Of a stretch of 35,606 bases of DNA, positions 19,184-27,246 are shown piece by piece (the stretch's first letter is position 1; every line of letters starts with the position of its first letter). The notes under the pieces are model-generated. The model was not told the origin of the DNA. It did not search any database and saw only the letters and a list, made by a program, of their open reading frames with translations. This DNA is from Verrucomicrobium sp. BvORR106 (GTDB lineage: Bacteria; Verrucomicrobiota; Verrucomicrobiia; Verrucomicrobiales; Verrucomicrobiaceae), in contig NZ_BATR01000169.1 of assembly GCF_000739655.1 (NCBI RefSeq), forward strand, positions 1-35,606, given 5' to 3'. A program made the translations under genes and the position numbers.

Positions 19184-20092
19184 TCACCTTGCCAATTGCT
19201 CCCCGACCTGCTCGCACAGCGTCATAAACGTCTGCTCCGCGAGCGACACGGGCTTCTGCTTCATGTGGGCGACCACCCATTGTCTCTTAATCCTTGAGCG
19301 CACCAACGGCAATGAAACGAGCTCCCCAGACTTGATCTCCGCGGGGGCGGTCCAGGCGGCGACCATGGCGACGCCTAAGCCGAGTTTGACGAGTTCCTTG
19401 ATGGCCTCGGTGTTGCCGAGTTCGATGAAGGACTTGGGGCGGACGCCGAGTTTCAGGAAATACTCACCGATCATCTCGAACGTGGAGCTGTTCCGGCTGG
19501 AGATGATGTAGGTCTCGCCCGCGAGGTCCTTGGTCTTGGGATGCTGCTGGGCCCAGGGGTGGAGGGGGCTGGCGAGGAAGATGAGTTCATCTTCAAACAA
19601 CGGGCGGCAGTCCACGCGGGCGACATCGCGCGGACGCAGGCAGACGGCGAGATCGAGCACGCCTTCTTCAAGACGTTGCAGGGTGTCGGGCGTCTCCCCC
19701 GGCACGACGGAGATGCTATATAAGGGGAAGGAGTCCTTAAACTCCCGCAGCACGGTGGGCAGGATGAACTGGGAGGCGGCGGGCGTGGACCCGATGCGGA
19801 TCTGACCACGCGGATTCTGATCCAGCGCGCCCAGACTGGCACGGGCCAGGGCCATCTGGCGCTGAATTTCCTCCGCATGACGCAGCAGTTCGCGGCCGTG
19901 GTGGGTGAGCAAAACGCGCTTTCCCTGCCGGTGAAACAGCATGCAGCCCAGGTCCTCCTCCAGGGCGCGGATGGCATGACTGATGGCCGATTGCGTCAAA
20001 TGCAGGGACCTCCCGGCCTGGGTAAAGCTCCCCTCACGGGCGAGGACGGTGAAGGCACGAAGCTGACGCGAATCGAGGAGTGGAGAATCCAT
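19184..20092 (-). CDS. LysR-family regulator, probably of nitrate assimilation
   Basis: 302 residues. The N-terminal helix-turn-helix is clear (LDSRQLRAFTVLAREGSF, then LHLTQSAISHAIRALEEDL) and the effector-binding domain runs from about residue 95 (GQIRIGSTPAASQFILP) to the end. It is divergent from nrtA with 168 bases between starts, the usual arrangement of a LysR regulator and its target. By position it is analogous to NtcB of cyanobacteria, but I see no residue-level reason to assign that name, and CysB/Cbl-type sulfur or nitrogen regulators are equally possible. A perfect palindrome with the LysR T-N11-A pattern starts only 2 bases upstream of its ATG (20094-20110), which would allow autoregulation and would place its own ribosome entry inside the operator. 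Confidence 0.92.
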   Translation of the reverse strand: MDSPLLDSRQLRAFTVLAREGSFTQAGRSLHLTQSAISHAIRALEEDLGCMLFHRQGKRVLLTHHGRELLRHAEEIQRQMALARASLGALDQNPRGQIRIGSTPAASQFILPTVLREFKDSFPLYSISVVPGETPDTLQRLEEGVLDLAVCLRPRDVARVDCRPLFEDELIFLASPLHPWAQQHPKTKDLAGETYIISSRNSSTFEMIGEYFLKLGVRPKSFIELGNTEAIKELVKLGLGVAMVAAWTAPAEIKSGELVSLPLVRSRIKRQWVVAHMKQKPVSLAEQTFMTLCEQVGEQLAR

Positions 20093-20093
20093 C

Positions 20094-20110
20094 TATGAAT
20101 GAAATTCATA
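20094..20110. promoter_or_regulatory. Palindromic operator upstream of nrtA/LysR
   Basis: TATGAAT-GAA-ATTCATA is a perfect 7-3-7 inverted repeat and contains T-N11-A (T20096, A20108). A copy with one mismatch in its 15-base core lies at 25992-26006 upstream of the NasS-like gene. Both lie nearly the same distance from a -24/-12 element: 57 bases here and 56 there, measured from palindrome centre to the TGG. Binding by the adjacent LysR protein is likely but an enhancer-binding activator is also possible. Confidence 0.7.
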
Positions 20111-20158
20111 CTTGGCGTTAGAAAGTTGTCGAGCGGTTTTTCATTCTTGGCCCGGCGG

Positions 20159-20174
20159 TGGCACGTGCCGTGCA
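20159..20174 (+). promoter_or_regulatory. Sigma-54-like -24/-12 promoter of nrtABCD
   Basis: TGGCACGTGCCGTGCA fits TGGCAC-N5-TTGCA with one mismatch (G for the first T of TTGC) and keeps GG-N10-GC exactly. The start of transcription would fall near 20185, giving a leader of about 76 bases before the nrtA ATG. Sigma-54 control is common for nitrogen assimilation genes. Confidence 0.65.
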
Positions 20175-20260
20175 GTTCAAAACAGCCGCAAGAGCGCATC
20201 CTGCATTTTTCATTAGCCAGACTCATCCCTCCTTTATCTCCACCCTCCCAACACCTCTCC

Positions 20261-21553
20261 ATGAAGATGCTCCCCGAAGCCGGCCTCACCCGCCGCGAAA
20301 TGATCCGGAAGACCACCAAGGCCCTGGGCGCCAGCGCGTTGTTTTCCGGCCTGCCCGCAGGCTGGGTCGGCTCTGCGTTTGCTGATGACTCCCCGGAAGT
20401 CAAAGATGTGAACCTGGGCATCATCGCCCTCACGGACTGCTCGAGCATCGTCATTGCTCATGAAAAAGGGCTCTTCAAGAAGTACGGCATCAACTCCAAA
20501 GTGAGCAAGGGCGCGAGCTGGGCTGCGATCCGCGACTCGCTCTCCAACGGCGACCTCCACGGCACCCACATGCTGCTCGGCATGCCTATTGCTTCCACCA
20601 TGGGTCTGGGTGGTGCGCCCAAGAAGCCTATGATTGTCCCGTGGCTGCTCAACCGCAATGGCCAGGCTATCACGCTCAAGAAAGAGCTGAAGGGCAAGGT
20701 GGCAGCCGATCCCAAGGCGCTGAAGCCCTTTGTGGATGAAGCCAAGGCGGCGGGCAAGCCGATGACCTTTGCCATGACCTTCCCGCCGGGCACGCACGCC
20801 ATGTGGATCCGCTACTACCTGGCCGCGGGTGGCATCCACCCCGGTGATGCAAGCGGCGCTGGCGCGGACATCTCCCTCATCACCATCCCGCCGCCCCAGA
20901 TGGTGGCGAACATGAAGGTGGGCCAGATGGACGGCTTCTGCGTGGGCGAGCCCTGGAACGCGCGCAGCATCGTGGACGACATCGGCTTCACCTCCATCAC
21001 CACCCAGGCGATCTGGAAGGACCACCCGGAAAAGGTGTGCGCCTTCACCCAGGAGTTCGCGGAAAAAAATCCCAAGACCGTGAAAGCGGTGCTCAAGGGT
21101 CTGCACGAGGCCAGCGTGTGGCTGGACAAGATGGAGAACCGCGAGGAGCAGGCCAGCATCGTGAGTGCGGCCACCTACATCAACTGCCCGCCGGAAATCA
21201 TCCTGCCCCGTCTGCAGGGCAAGTACGACATGGGCGACGGCCGGCGCTTCCGCGACCCGAACTACATGACCTTCAGCGACCGCAACTGCAACTACCCGCA
21301 GGCCAAGTACGGCCTCTGGTGGCTCACCCAGCTCCGCCGCTGGGGCTTCACCGCGGGCGCACCGGAATACGCAGCGGTGACCAAGCAGGTGATGCGCGGC
21401 GACATCTACGAAGAAGCCATGAAGGAGATCGGCTACACCCACGGCGGAGCCGATGACAAACCGGAGAGCTTCTTCGACGGCAGCGTCTTTGATCCCAAGG
21501 CCGACCTGGAGGCCTATGCCGCCAGCTTTGCCATCAAGAGCCTGAAAGCCTAA
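20261..21553 (+). CDS. nrtA: Nitrate ABC transporter, substrate-binding protein
   Basis: 430 residues of the NrtA/CmpA family; it captures nitrate (or nitrite) outside the inner membrane and hands it to NrtB. The N-terminus carries a twin-arginine motif (TRREMIRK, residues 10-17) and a hydrophobic stretch ending near AFA, so Tat export is likely. Family landmarks are IIALTDCSSIVIAHEKGLFKKYG, THMLLGMP, the TFPPGTHAMWIRYYLAAGG segment and MDGFCVGEPWN. The ATG at 20261 is preferred because it starts just before the Tat signal; longer frames upstream would run through the promoter. First gene of nrtABCD, 24 bases before nrtB. Nitrate rather than bicarbonate as substrate is inferred from the neighbouring nitrate and nitrite reductase genes. 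Confidence 0.94.
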   Translation: MKMLPEAGLTRREMIRKTTKALGASALFSGLPAGWVGSAFADDSPEVKDVNLGIIALTDCSSIVIAHEKGLFKKYGINSKVSKGASWAAIRDSLSNGDLHGTHMLLGMPIASTMGLGGAPKKPMIVPWLLNRNGQAITLKKELKGKVAADPKALKPFVDEAKAAGKPMTFAMTFPPGTHAMWIRYYLAAGGIHPGDASGAGADISLITIPPPQMVANMKVGQMDGFCVGEPWNARSIVDDIGFTSITTQAIWKDHPEKVCAFTQEFAEKNPKTVKAVLKGLHEASVWLDKMENREEQASIVSAATYINCPPEIILPRLQGKYDMGDGRRFRDPNYMTFSDRNCNYPQAKYGLWWLTQLRRWGFTAGAPEYAAVTKQVMRGDIYEEAMKEIGYTHGGADDKPESFFDGSVFDPKADLEAYAASFAIKSLKA

Positions 21554-21577
21554 TCCCCCCACCCCACTGAACCGCAG

Positions 21578-22468
21578 ATGAACCTGACCCTGTTCCAGAA
21601 ACTCAAGCTCGAGTCCGTCATGCTGCCAGCCCTGGCCATTCTGGGCTGCTGCCTGATCTGGTACGTGATTGCCGGAAAATCCGTCACCACCGTCAAGACC
21701 GACGACTGGGGCGACACGGTGAAGGTGACGAAACGCAGCGGCATCTCTGCCGATCTCCCCACCCCGGTGGAGACCTGGACGGCGAGCAAGGCGTACATCA
21801 CTGACCCGTTCGCCAAGCGTGGCGAACTGGACCAGGGCATTCTGCGGTTCACCTGGCTGTCTCTGAAACTGGTGGCGCAAGGTTATTTCCTTGCGCTGCT
21901 GATTGGAACCCCCATTGGATTCCTGCTGGGCCTGTCCAAGAAGTTCTCCATGGCGTTTGACCCCATCATCCAGATTCTGCGCCCGGTCTCCCCGCTGGCC
22001 TGGCTGCCCCTGGGCATGATCCTCTTCAGCGGGGTGAAGGTCATGGATGCCGGCGGACGCACCACCTTTGGTGCCTCCGATGCGGCCGCCCTCTTCACCA
22101 TCGCCATCTGCGCCATGTGGCCCACGGTGATGAACACGGCGGTGGGCGTGCGCGCCGTGCCACAGGACTACCTGAACGTGGCCAAGGTGCTGAAACTCTC
22201 CCGCACCAAGACGCTGTGGAAGGTGCTGGTGCCCGCCACCCTGCCCTACATGTTCACCGGCTTCCGCCTCAGCCTGGGGATCGCCTGGCTGGTGATCGTG
22301 GCGGTGGAGATGCTGACCGGCCGGCCCGGCGTGGGCGGCTTCCTCTGGCAGCAGTACAACGCGAACAGCTTCGCCCACATCATCCTTTGCATCAACGTAA
22401 TCGGTCTCGTCGGTTATGTCCTCGACCGCCTCATGAGCCTCGCGGAGTCGAAGCTGAAGACGGCCTGA
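21578..22468 (+). CDS. nrtB: Nitrate ABC transporter, permease
   Basis: 296 residues. Inner-membrane channel subunit of the nitrate importer. One N-terminal membrane segment (about 15-33) is followed by a short periplasmic loop and then the conserved binding-protein-dependent transport domain with about five segments. The coupling EAA-type loop is seen around VGVRAVPQDYLNVAKVLKLS. TLPYMFTGFRLSLGIAWLVIVAVEML and GVGGFLW are typical of the NrtB/SsuC family. It follows nrtA closely and precedes the two ATPase genes by 38 bases, consistent with one transcript. It probably forms a homodimer in the membrane with one NrtC and one NrtD beneath it. Confidence 0.94.
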   Translation: MNLTLFQKLKLESVMLPALAILGCCLIWYVIAGKSVTTVKTDDWGDTVKVTKRSGISADLPTPVETWTASKAYITDPFAKRGELDQGILRFTWLSLKLVAQGYFLALLIGTPIGFLLGLSKKFSMAFDPIIQILRPVSPLAWLPLGMILFSGVKVMDAGGRTTFGASDAAALFTIAICAMWPTVMNTAVGVRAVPQDYLNVAKVLKLSRTKTLWKVLVPATLPYMFTGFRLSLGIAWLVIVAVEMLTGRPGVGGFLWQQYNANSFAHIILCINVIGLVGYVLDRLMSLAESKLKTA

Positions 22469-22506
22469 TGCGAGTTTCCTAAACCCCCATCCTCATTTAC
22501 CAGGTC

Positions 22507-23433
22507 ATGTCCCAACCCATTCTCTCACTCAAGAATGTCAGCAAGGGCTACGGGGCCAAAGGGGCCCGCACGGAGGTGCTGCGCGACATCAGCCTGGAGG
22601 TCCGGGAGGGCGAGTTCGTCGCCATCGTGGGCTACTCCGGCTCGGGCAAGACCACCTTCATCAACATGCTGGCCGGGCTGCTCAAGCCCGACAGCGGCGA
22701 GGTGCTGCTGGATGGCAAGCCCATCACCGGTCCCGGGCCGGACCGCGGCCTGGTCTTCCAGAACTACTCCCTCCTCCCCTGGCTGACGGTAACGGAAAAC
22801 ATCGCCCTCGCGGTGGACAGCGTCTTCCCCACGTGGAGTCAGGAGCAGAAGTCCGCCCACATTGCCAAATACATCGCCATGGTGAAGCTGACCAAGGCGG
22901 CGGGCAAACTACCCCGTGAGCTCTCCGGCGGCATGCGCCAGCGTGTCTCCGTAGCCCGCGCGCTGGCCATGGACTCCCGGGTGCTGCTGCTGGATGAGCC
23001 CCTGAGCGCCCTGGACGCGCTGACGCGGGCCAACCTGCAGGATGACATCAGCGAGATCTGGCAGAGCTCCCGCAAGACGGTGGTGTGGATCACCAATGAC
23101 CCGGACGAGGCCATTCTCCTGGCGGACCGCGTCATTCCCCTGCTGCCCACTGCCCCGGCCACCCTGGGCCAGGCCATCGACATCCCGCTGGCCCGTCCAC
23201 GTGACCGCTCTGCGATCAACCACGACCCGCAGTTCAAGGCCCTGCGCAACCAGCTCATCAACCTGCTGCTGGCCGCCAAGGAAAAGAGCCGCACCACCGT
23301 GAGCAAGAAGCTCGTCCTGCCCGACATCCTCCCCGAGGACATCTCCACGCCGAACTCCATCCAGTACCTGACCCGCCGCGGCCCCCGCCGCCGGTCCGAG
23401 GAAAAACGCGAAGAACTTGAAGTCGCATCATGA
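22507..23433 (+). CDS. nrtC: Nitrate ABC transporter, ATP-binding protein (NrtC position, without the fused sensor domain)
   Basis: 308 residues; powers nitrate import by ATP hydrolysis. Walker A is GYSGSGKT (42-49), the signature LSGGM (139-143) and Walker B VLLLDEP (159-165). The switch-loop histidine is replaced by Asn197 (ITNDPDE). Cyanobacterial NrtC has a second, NrtA-like domain at its C-terminus; here only a short basic tail of about 60 residues follows the ATPase, so the nitrate-sensing regulatory domain is missing. The stop overlaps the start of the next ATPase gene by ATGA. The pair is best read as a heterodimer (see the finding on the asymmetric ATP site). Confidence 0.92.
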   Translation: MSQPILSLKNVSKGYGAKGARTEVLRDISLEVREGEFVAIVGYSGSGKTTFINMLAGLLKPDSGEVLLDGKPITGPGPDRGLVFQNYSLLPWLTVTENIALAVDSVFPTWSQEQKSAHIAKYIAMVKLTKAAGKLPRELSGGMRQRVSVARALAMDSRVLLLDEPLSALDALTRANLQDDISEIWQSSRKTVVWITNDPDEAILLADRVIPLLPTAPATLGQAIDIPLARPRDRSAINHDPQFKALRNQLINLLLAAKEKSRTTVSKKLVLPDILPEDISTPNSIQYLTRRGPRRRSEEKREELEVAS

Positions 23434-24350
23434 GCACTGTTTCCGTCCCCCCACCCAAAAAGAAGACCTTGCTGGAAATCTCCCGGCTCTGGAAGTCCTA
23501 CCCAGCCCCGGGCGGTGGAGAAGCCGTCATCGTCAAGGATTTCAACCTCAAGTTGGAAGAGGGCGAGTTCGCCACGCTCATCGGCCACTCCGGCTGCGGC
23601 AAGTCCACCGTGCTCTCCATGGTGGCCGGCCTGAGCGAGGTGACCAAGGGCGGCATCATCCTGGCAGGCCGGGAGACCACCGACCCCGGCCCGGACCGCG
23701 GCGTGGTCTTCCAGGCACCCTGCCTGCTCCCGTGGCAGACGGCGTTTGAAAACGTGATGCTGGGCGTGAACCAGGTGTACTTCACCGCGAGCAAGGCGGA
23801 ACGCCGCCAGATCACGGAGTACTACCTGAGCGTGGTGGGCCTGTCCGACTCCATGCACAAGTATCCCGGCGAGCTCTCCCAGGGCATGCGGCAGCGTGTG
23901 GGCATCGCCCGCGCCTTCGCCCTCCAGCCGAAGATGCTGCTCCTGGACGAGCCCTTCGGCATGCTGGACGCGCTGACGCGGTTCGAGCTCCAACAGGTGC
24001 TGCTGGAGCTGTGGCGCAAGTTCCGCATCACCACCCTGATGGTGACGCATGATGTGGATGAGGCCATCTTCCTGAGTGACCGCGTGGTCATGATGACCGA
24101 CGGCCCCGAGGCCGAGGTGGGCGACATCCTGCGCATCCCCTTTGCCCGGCCGCGCGAGCGGAAGGTCATCATGGAAGATCCGCAATACTATGAGCTGCGT
24201 GAGCACCTCATCACCTTCCTGAATGAGCGCTCTCATCTGCGCCCGAGCAAGGACCCGAACTTCCGGCCCTCGCCCGACATGGCGGCGGAGCTGGCCTCCC
24301 ACCCGCACATCAGCCCGGCCGGAATGAGGCTGCAGACCTCTGCCGCATAG
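23430..24350 (+). CDS. nrtD: Nitrate ABC transporter, ATP-binding protein
   Basis: 306 residues; second ATPase of the nitrate importer. Walker A is GHSGCGKS (52-59), Walker B LLLDEP and the switch histidine is present at 207 (VTHDVDEA). The signature motif is LSQGM (149-153) instead of LSGGQ or LSGGM. It overlaps nrtC by 4 bases, so the two subunits are probably made in equal amounts. The tail after about residue 235 ([16 protein letters not shown]) is typical of NrtD/SsuB-type proteins. A perfect hairpin follows at 24388-24405. Confidence 0.93.
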   Translation: MSTVSVPPPKKKTLLEISRLWKSYPAPGGGEAVIVKDFNLKLEEGEFATLIGHSGCGKSTVLSMVAGLSEVTKGGIILAGRETTDPGPDRGVVFQAPCLLPWQTAFENVMLGVNQVYFTASKAERRQITEYYLSVVGLSDSMHKYPGELSQGMRQRVGIARAFALQPKMLLLDEPFGMLDALTRFELQQVLLELWRKFRITTLMVTHDVDEAIFLSDRVVMMTDGPEAEVGDILRIPFARPRERKVIMEDPQYYELREHLITFLNERSHLRPSKDPNFRPSPDMAAELASHPHISPAGMRLQTSAA

Positions 24351-24387
24351 CGCCCGATCGCGCCCCACTAGTTTCCCATAACCGCCA

Positions 24388-24405
24388 GGGTGAACTCCTT
24401 CACCC
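24388..24405 (+). terminator. Hairpin after nrtD
   Basis: GGGTGAA (24388-24394), loop CTCC, TTCACCC (24399-24405): a perfect 7-base stem with a 4-base loop in the 186-base gap between nrtD and the porin gene. There is no T-run, so it may be an mRNA-stabilising or attenuating stem rather than a full terminator. Confidence 0.5.
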
Positions 24406-24496
24406 CACGCCCTTTCCATGCCTTTTCCCGGCCGTCGCAAGGCCACCCGGGGATCCCCTCAAACTCCCGCGCCAAATAAACTGCTGCAACAACCCG

Positions 24497-24516
24497 ACTC
24501 AACTCAACTCAACTCG
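24497..24516 (+). repeat. Five-base tandem repeat before the porin gene
   Basis: Four units of ACTCA (the last ACTCG), ending 20 bases upstream of the porin ATG. The period is 5, unlike the 7-base arrays elsewhere in the window. Confidence 0.75.
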
Positions 24517-24536
24517 TGCTCTCAACACCTACCCAC

Positions 24537-25883
24537 ATGAAACAAGCACTCGTCATCCCGCTGCTCGCCGCCGCCTCCGCCGGCCTCAGCCTCGCTGGTG
24601 AGCCAGCGGCCAAGAACCCGAAGGCCGTGGTCATCCCGCCACCGGAGCCCAAGATCGTCACCTTCGACTTCCAGGAGCGGCTCCGCTTCGAGTACCGGGA
24701 GAACAACTTCGACTTCAACGACGGCGTCAACTCCCTGACCGATGACTCCTGGCTCCTCCAGCGGGCCCGGCTCGGCATCAAGGTCTCCCCCACGGACTAT
24801 CTCAGCTTCTACGTGCAGGGGCAGAGTTCCCTCGAACTCGATTCCGACCGGCCCAATGAACCCGGCGTGATGGGAGCGGAAGGTGATGACGCCATCGACC
24901 TGCGCCAGGCCTACATCAAGATCGGGCCGAAGGATCTCAACGTCACCATCGGCCGCCAGATCCTCAGCTACGGCGATGAGCGCCTGATTGGCTCCTTCGA
25001 CTGGAACAACCTCGGCCGCACCTTCGATGCGGTGAAGTTCCACTACGGCACCAAGGACTGGAACATCGAAGCCTTTGCCGCCACCGTGGTGGTGCCGGAC
25101 AGCGATGACTTCAACTACAGCGACCTCTTTGACGGCAACGAAACCGGTCGCAACCAGATCTTCAGCGGCGTTTACCTGAGCACCGCGGCGCTCTGCCCCC
25201 TGGGCTCCACCACAGACTTCTACGCGCTGCATCTGCATGAGGAGTACCCAGTGGGAGACACCAACTTCGTCACGCTGGGTACCCGTGTGAAGGCCGATGT
25301 CACTAAAACCGGTGGCTGGGACTTCGAGACGGAGATGGCCGCCCAGTTCGGCGAGGTGAAGGACAAGGACCTGAGCGCCTTTGCCGGTCACTGGGGATTT
25401 GGCTATGTCTGGACCAAGAGTGCGTGGAAACCGCGCCTGTTTGCCGAGTACAACTTCGCCACCGGTGACAGCAATGCCAAGGATGGCGATGTGGACACCT
25501 TCCAGAACCTGTTCCCCACGAACCACAAGTTCTACGGCTACATGGATGCCTTCTCCTGGCAGAACATTCACAACCCGGCGGTCAGCTTCTCCGTCCAGCC
25601 GACCAAGACGGTTAAACTGCAGCTCGACTACCACGCCTTCTTCCTGGCAGACACCAATGATGCCTGGTACCGCGCCAATGGCGTGACGGCCGTACGCCCC
25701 ATCAAGGGCAGCGCGAGCGACTTCGTGGGCACGGAGCTGGACTTCACCGCCACGTGGAAGGCCACCAAGAACCTCAGCTTCCTGGCAGGGTACAGCCACT
25801 TCTTCTGCGGCGACTATGCCAAGGCCACCGGCGCAGCGGATGATGCGGACTTCGCCTACGTGCAGGCCACGTTCGACTTCTAA
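24537..25883 (+). CDS. Outer-membrane beta-barrel porin (alginate-export/AlgE-like family)
   Basis: 448 residues. Signal peptide MKQALVIPLLAAASAGLSLA, then alternating hydrophobic/polar strands through the whole length and a C-terminal Phe (VQATFDF), the sorting signal of outer-membrane barrels. Landmarks are FQERLRFEYRENN, SWLLQRARLGIKVSPTDYL, AYIKIGPKDLNVTIGRQIL and the GFGYVWTKSAWKPRLFAEYN repeat, which fit the alginate_exp family. In this locus the barrel most likely lets nitrate and nitrite cross the outer membrane; nothing suggests alginate. The ATG at 24537 is chosen because it starts the signal peptide; a GTG seven codons earlier is unlikely. A hairpin with a short T-run follows. Confidence 0.88.
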   Translation: MKQALVIPLLAAASAGLSLAGEPAAKNPKAVVIPPPEPKIVTFDFQERLRFEYRENNFDFNDGVNSLTDDSWLLQRARLGIKVSPTDYLSFYVQGQSSLELDSDRPNEPGVMGAEGDDAIDLRQAYIKIGPKDLNVTIGRQILSYGDERLIGSFDWNNLGRTFDAVKFHYGTKDWNIEAFAATVVVPDSDDFNYSDLFDGNETGRNQIFSGVYLSTAALCPLGSTTDFYALHLHEEYPVGDTNFVTLGTRVKADVTKTGGWDFETEMAAQFGEVKDKDLSAFAGHWGFGYVWTKSAWKPRLFAEYNFATGDSNAKDGDVDTFQNLFPTNHKFYGYMDAFSWQNIHNPAVSFSVQPTKTVKLQLDYHAFFLADTNDAWYRANGVTAVRPIKGSASDFVGTELDFTATWKATKNLSFLAGYSHFFCGDYAKATGAADDADFAYVQATFDF

Positions 25884-25942
25884 TCCCGCCAGTCGTTCTC
25901 ATTCAGTCAGTTAATCGTTCAGTTTGTTGTTGTGTGTCGTGG

Positions 25943-25975
25943 AACCCCTCTGGCCCTTGGGGTCAGAGGGGTTTT
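25943..25975 (+). terminator. Rho-independent terminator after the porin gene
   Basis: AACCCCTCTG (25943-25952) pairs perfectly with CAGAGGGGTT (25964-25973) around an 11-base loop and runs into TTTT. It separates the nrt-porin transcript from the second nitrate transcription unit. Confidence 0.75.
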
Positions 25976-25991
25976 CCATGACCGGCCACTC

Positions 25992-26006
25992 ATGAACGAA
26001 ATTCAT
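25992..26006. promoter_or_regulatory. Second copy of the palindromic operator
   Basis: ATGAAC-GAA-ATTCAT differs from the 15-base core at 20095-20109 by a single base. It lies 56 bases (palindrome centre to TGG) upstream of the -24/-12 element at 26055, almost the same geometry as at nrtA. Another small palindrome, GCGAT-GA-ATCGC, is at 26023-26034. Confidence 0.7.
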
Positions 26007-26025
26007 CAATATCCTGAAAATTGCG

Positions 26026-27246
26026 ATGAATCGCTCACGCATTTTATTCACGAATGGCACACGGCATGCATTGATCTGCACCGTGAATTCCACCACATCC
26101 ACCCCAGCCCTGAGCTCCAAGCCCGCCCCCAGCAAGGTGCGCGTGGGCTTCATTGCCCTGGCCGACTGTGCCCCGCTGCTCATCGCGGATGAGCTGGGCT
26201 TGTTTGAGAAACACGGGGTGGAGGTGGAGCTGAGCCGGGAGGTCGGCTGGGCCACCATCCGGGAAAAGATCCTCTACGGGCAGATCGATGCCGCCCACTC
26301 CATTGCCGGTCTGGCCCTCTCGCTGCGACTCGGGCTGGAGGGTGCCGTCTGCCCGGCGATCTGCCCGTTTGTTTTCAACCTGCATGGCGATGCCATCACC
26401 CTGAGCATGAATCTCTGGCATCGTGGGGTGCGGGATGCCCAGACCCTGCAGAAGCTCATCCGCAGCACGCCGCAGAGCCTTTTCACCTTTGCCATCGTCG
26501 CCCGCACGTCCTCGCATAATTTCCTCATCCGCCGCTGGCTGAAGAGCGGAGGCATCGATCCGGATCGCGATGTGCGTCTGGTGGTGCTTCCACCCACCCA
26601 GATGGCCGGCTCTCTGAACGCGGGCCTCATCGATGGCTACTGCGTGGGCGAGCCCTGGAACTCCCTCTCCATCGCCCATGGCACTGGCTGGTGCCCGGCC
26701 ATCAGCGAGGACATCATGCCCGGCCATCCGGAGAAGATCCTCCTCACCACAGAGCACTTCGCCGCGAAGAAGCCCGAGGCACTGAACGCGATGATCCGCG
26801 CGCTCCAGGAGGCCTGCGAATACTGCGACAAACCCGAGAACCGCCCCCGCATCGTGGACATCCTCACGGGCGGCGGCCACCTGCGTGTGGATCCCGGCAT
26901 TCTGCGTCTCTCACTCATCGGCCCCTTTGATGACGGCACCAAGCAGCTGCGTGATGCCTCGAACTTCCACATCTTCCACCGGCGGGATGCCAACGTCCCC
27001 ACGCTGGAGAAGGCCGGCTGGCTGCTGGGCGAGTTCGTCCGCCATGGCCTGATCCCGCAGGAGCTCAAGGATGTGGCCGCCCAGGCCTCCGCCGCCTGCT
27101 GGCGCACGGACATCTACCACCGCGCCCTGAAGAAGACTTCCTCAAAGAAAACGCAAAACGCCCAGGCCAAAACCCGGGCGACTCCCACCGCCATCCGCAA
27201 ACCTCGCCGCACGCACGCTTCCACACCTGCATCCGTCACCGCATGA
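26026..27246 (+). CDS. Cytoplasmic NrtA/NasS-like nitrate-binding protein
   Basis: Up to 406 residues, related to NrtA (FIALADCAPLLIADELGLFEKHG, AAHSIAGLALSLRLGLEG, IDGYCVGEPWN) but with no signal peptide, so it stays in the cytoplasm. That is the character of NasS, the nitrate sensor that releases the antiterminator NasT when nitrate binds. No NasT (ANTAR) gene is in the window. An unusual 40-residue tail rich in Lys, Arg, Thr, Ala and Pro (KKTSSKKTQNAQAKTR onward) could contact nucleic acid or a partner. Start is uncertain: the ATG 26026 lies upstream of a good sigma-54-like promoter, so GTG 26083 or GTG 26137 (just before VGFIALADC) may be right. It overlaps narK by ATGA, which ties sensing to transport. 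Confidence 0.85.
   Translation: MNRSRILFTNGTRHALICTVNSTTSTPALSSKPAPSKVRVGFIALADCAPLLIADELGLFEKHGVEVELSREVGWATIREKILYGQIDAAHSIAGLALSLRLGLEGAVCPAICPFVFNLHGDAITLSMNLWHRGVRDAQTLQKLIRSTPQSLFTFAIVARTSSHNFLIRRWLKSGGIDPDRDVRLVVLPPTQMAGSLNAGLIDGYCVGEPWNSLSIAHGTGWCPAISEDIMPGHPEKILLTTEHFAAKKPEALNAMIRALQEACEYCDKPENRPRIVDILTGGGHLRVDPGILRLSLIGPFDDGTKQLRDASNFHIFHRRDANVPTLEKAGWLLGEFVRHGLIPQELKDVAAQASAACWRTDIYHRALKKTSSKKTQNAQAKTRATPTAIRKPRRTHASTPASVTA
26055..26070 (+). promoter_or_regulatory. Sigma-54-like -24/-12 promoter of the NasS-like gene and narK
   Basis: TGGCACACGGCATGCA fits TGGCAC-N5-TTGCA with one mismatch and keeps GG-N10-GC. Transcription would start near 26081, which argues that the following gene starts at the GTG 26083 or, with a normal leader, the GTG 26137. 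Confidence 0.6.

Noticed and set aside
20234-22378. A 714-codon open frame on the minus strand opposite nrtA and nrtB
   Set aside because: It is rich in His, Gly, Gln and Arg with no recognisable domain, and lies antisense to two clearly conserved genes. High GC produces such open frames on the opposite strand.
24351-24536. A sigma-54 promoter for the porin gene
   Set aside because: No TGGCAC-N5-TTGC-like element is present in this gap; the porin is more likely read through from nrtABCD past the 24388-24405 hairpin.
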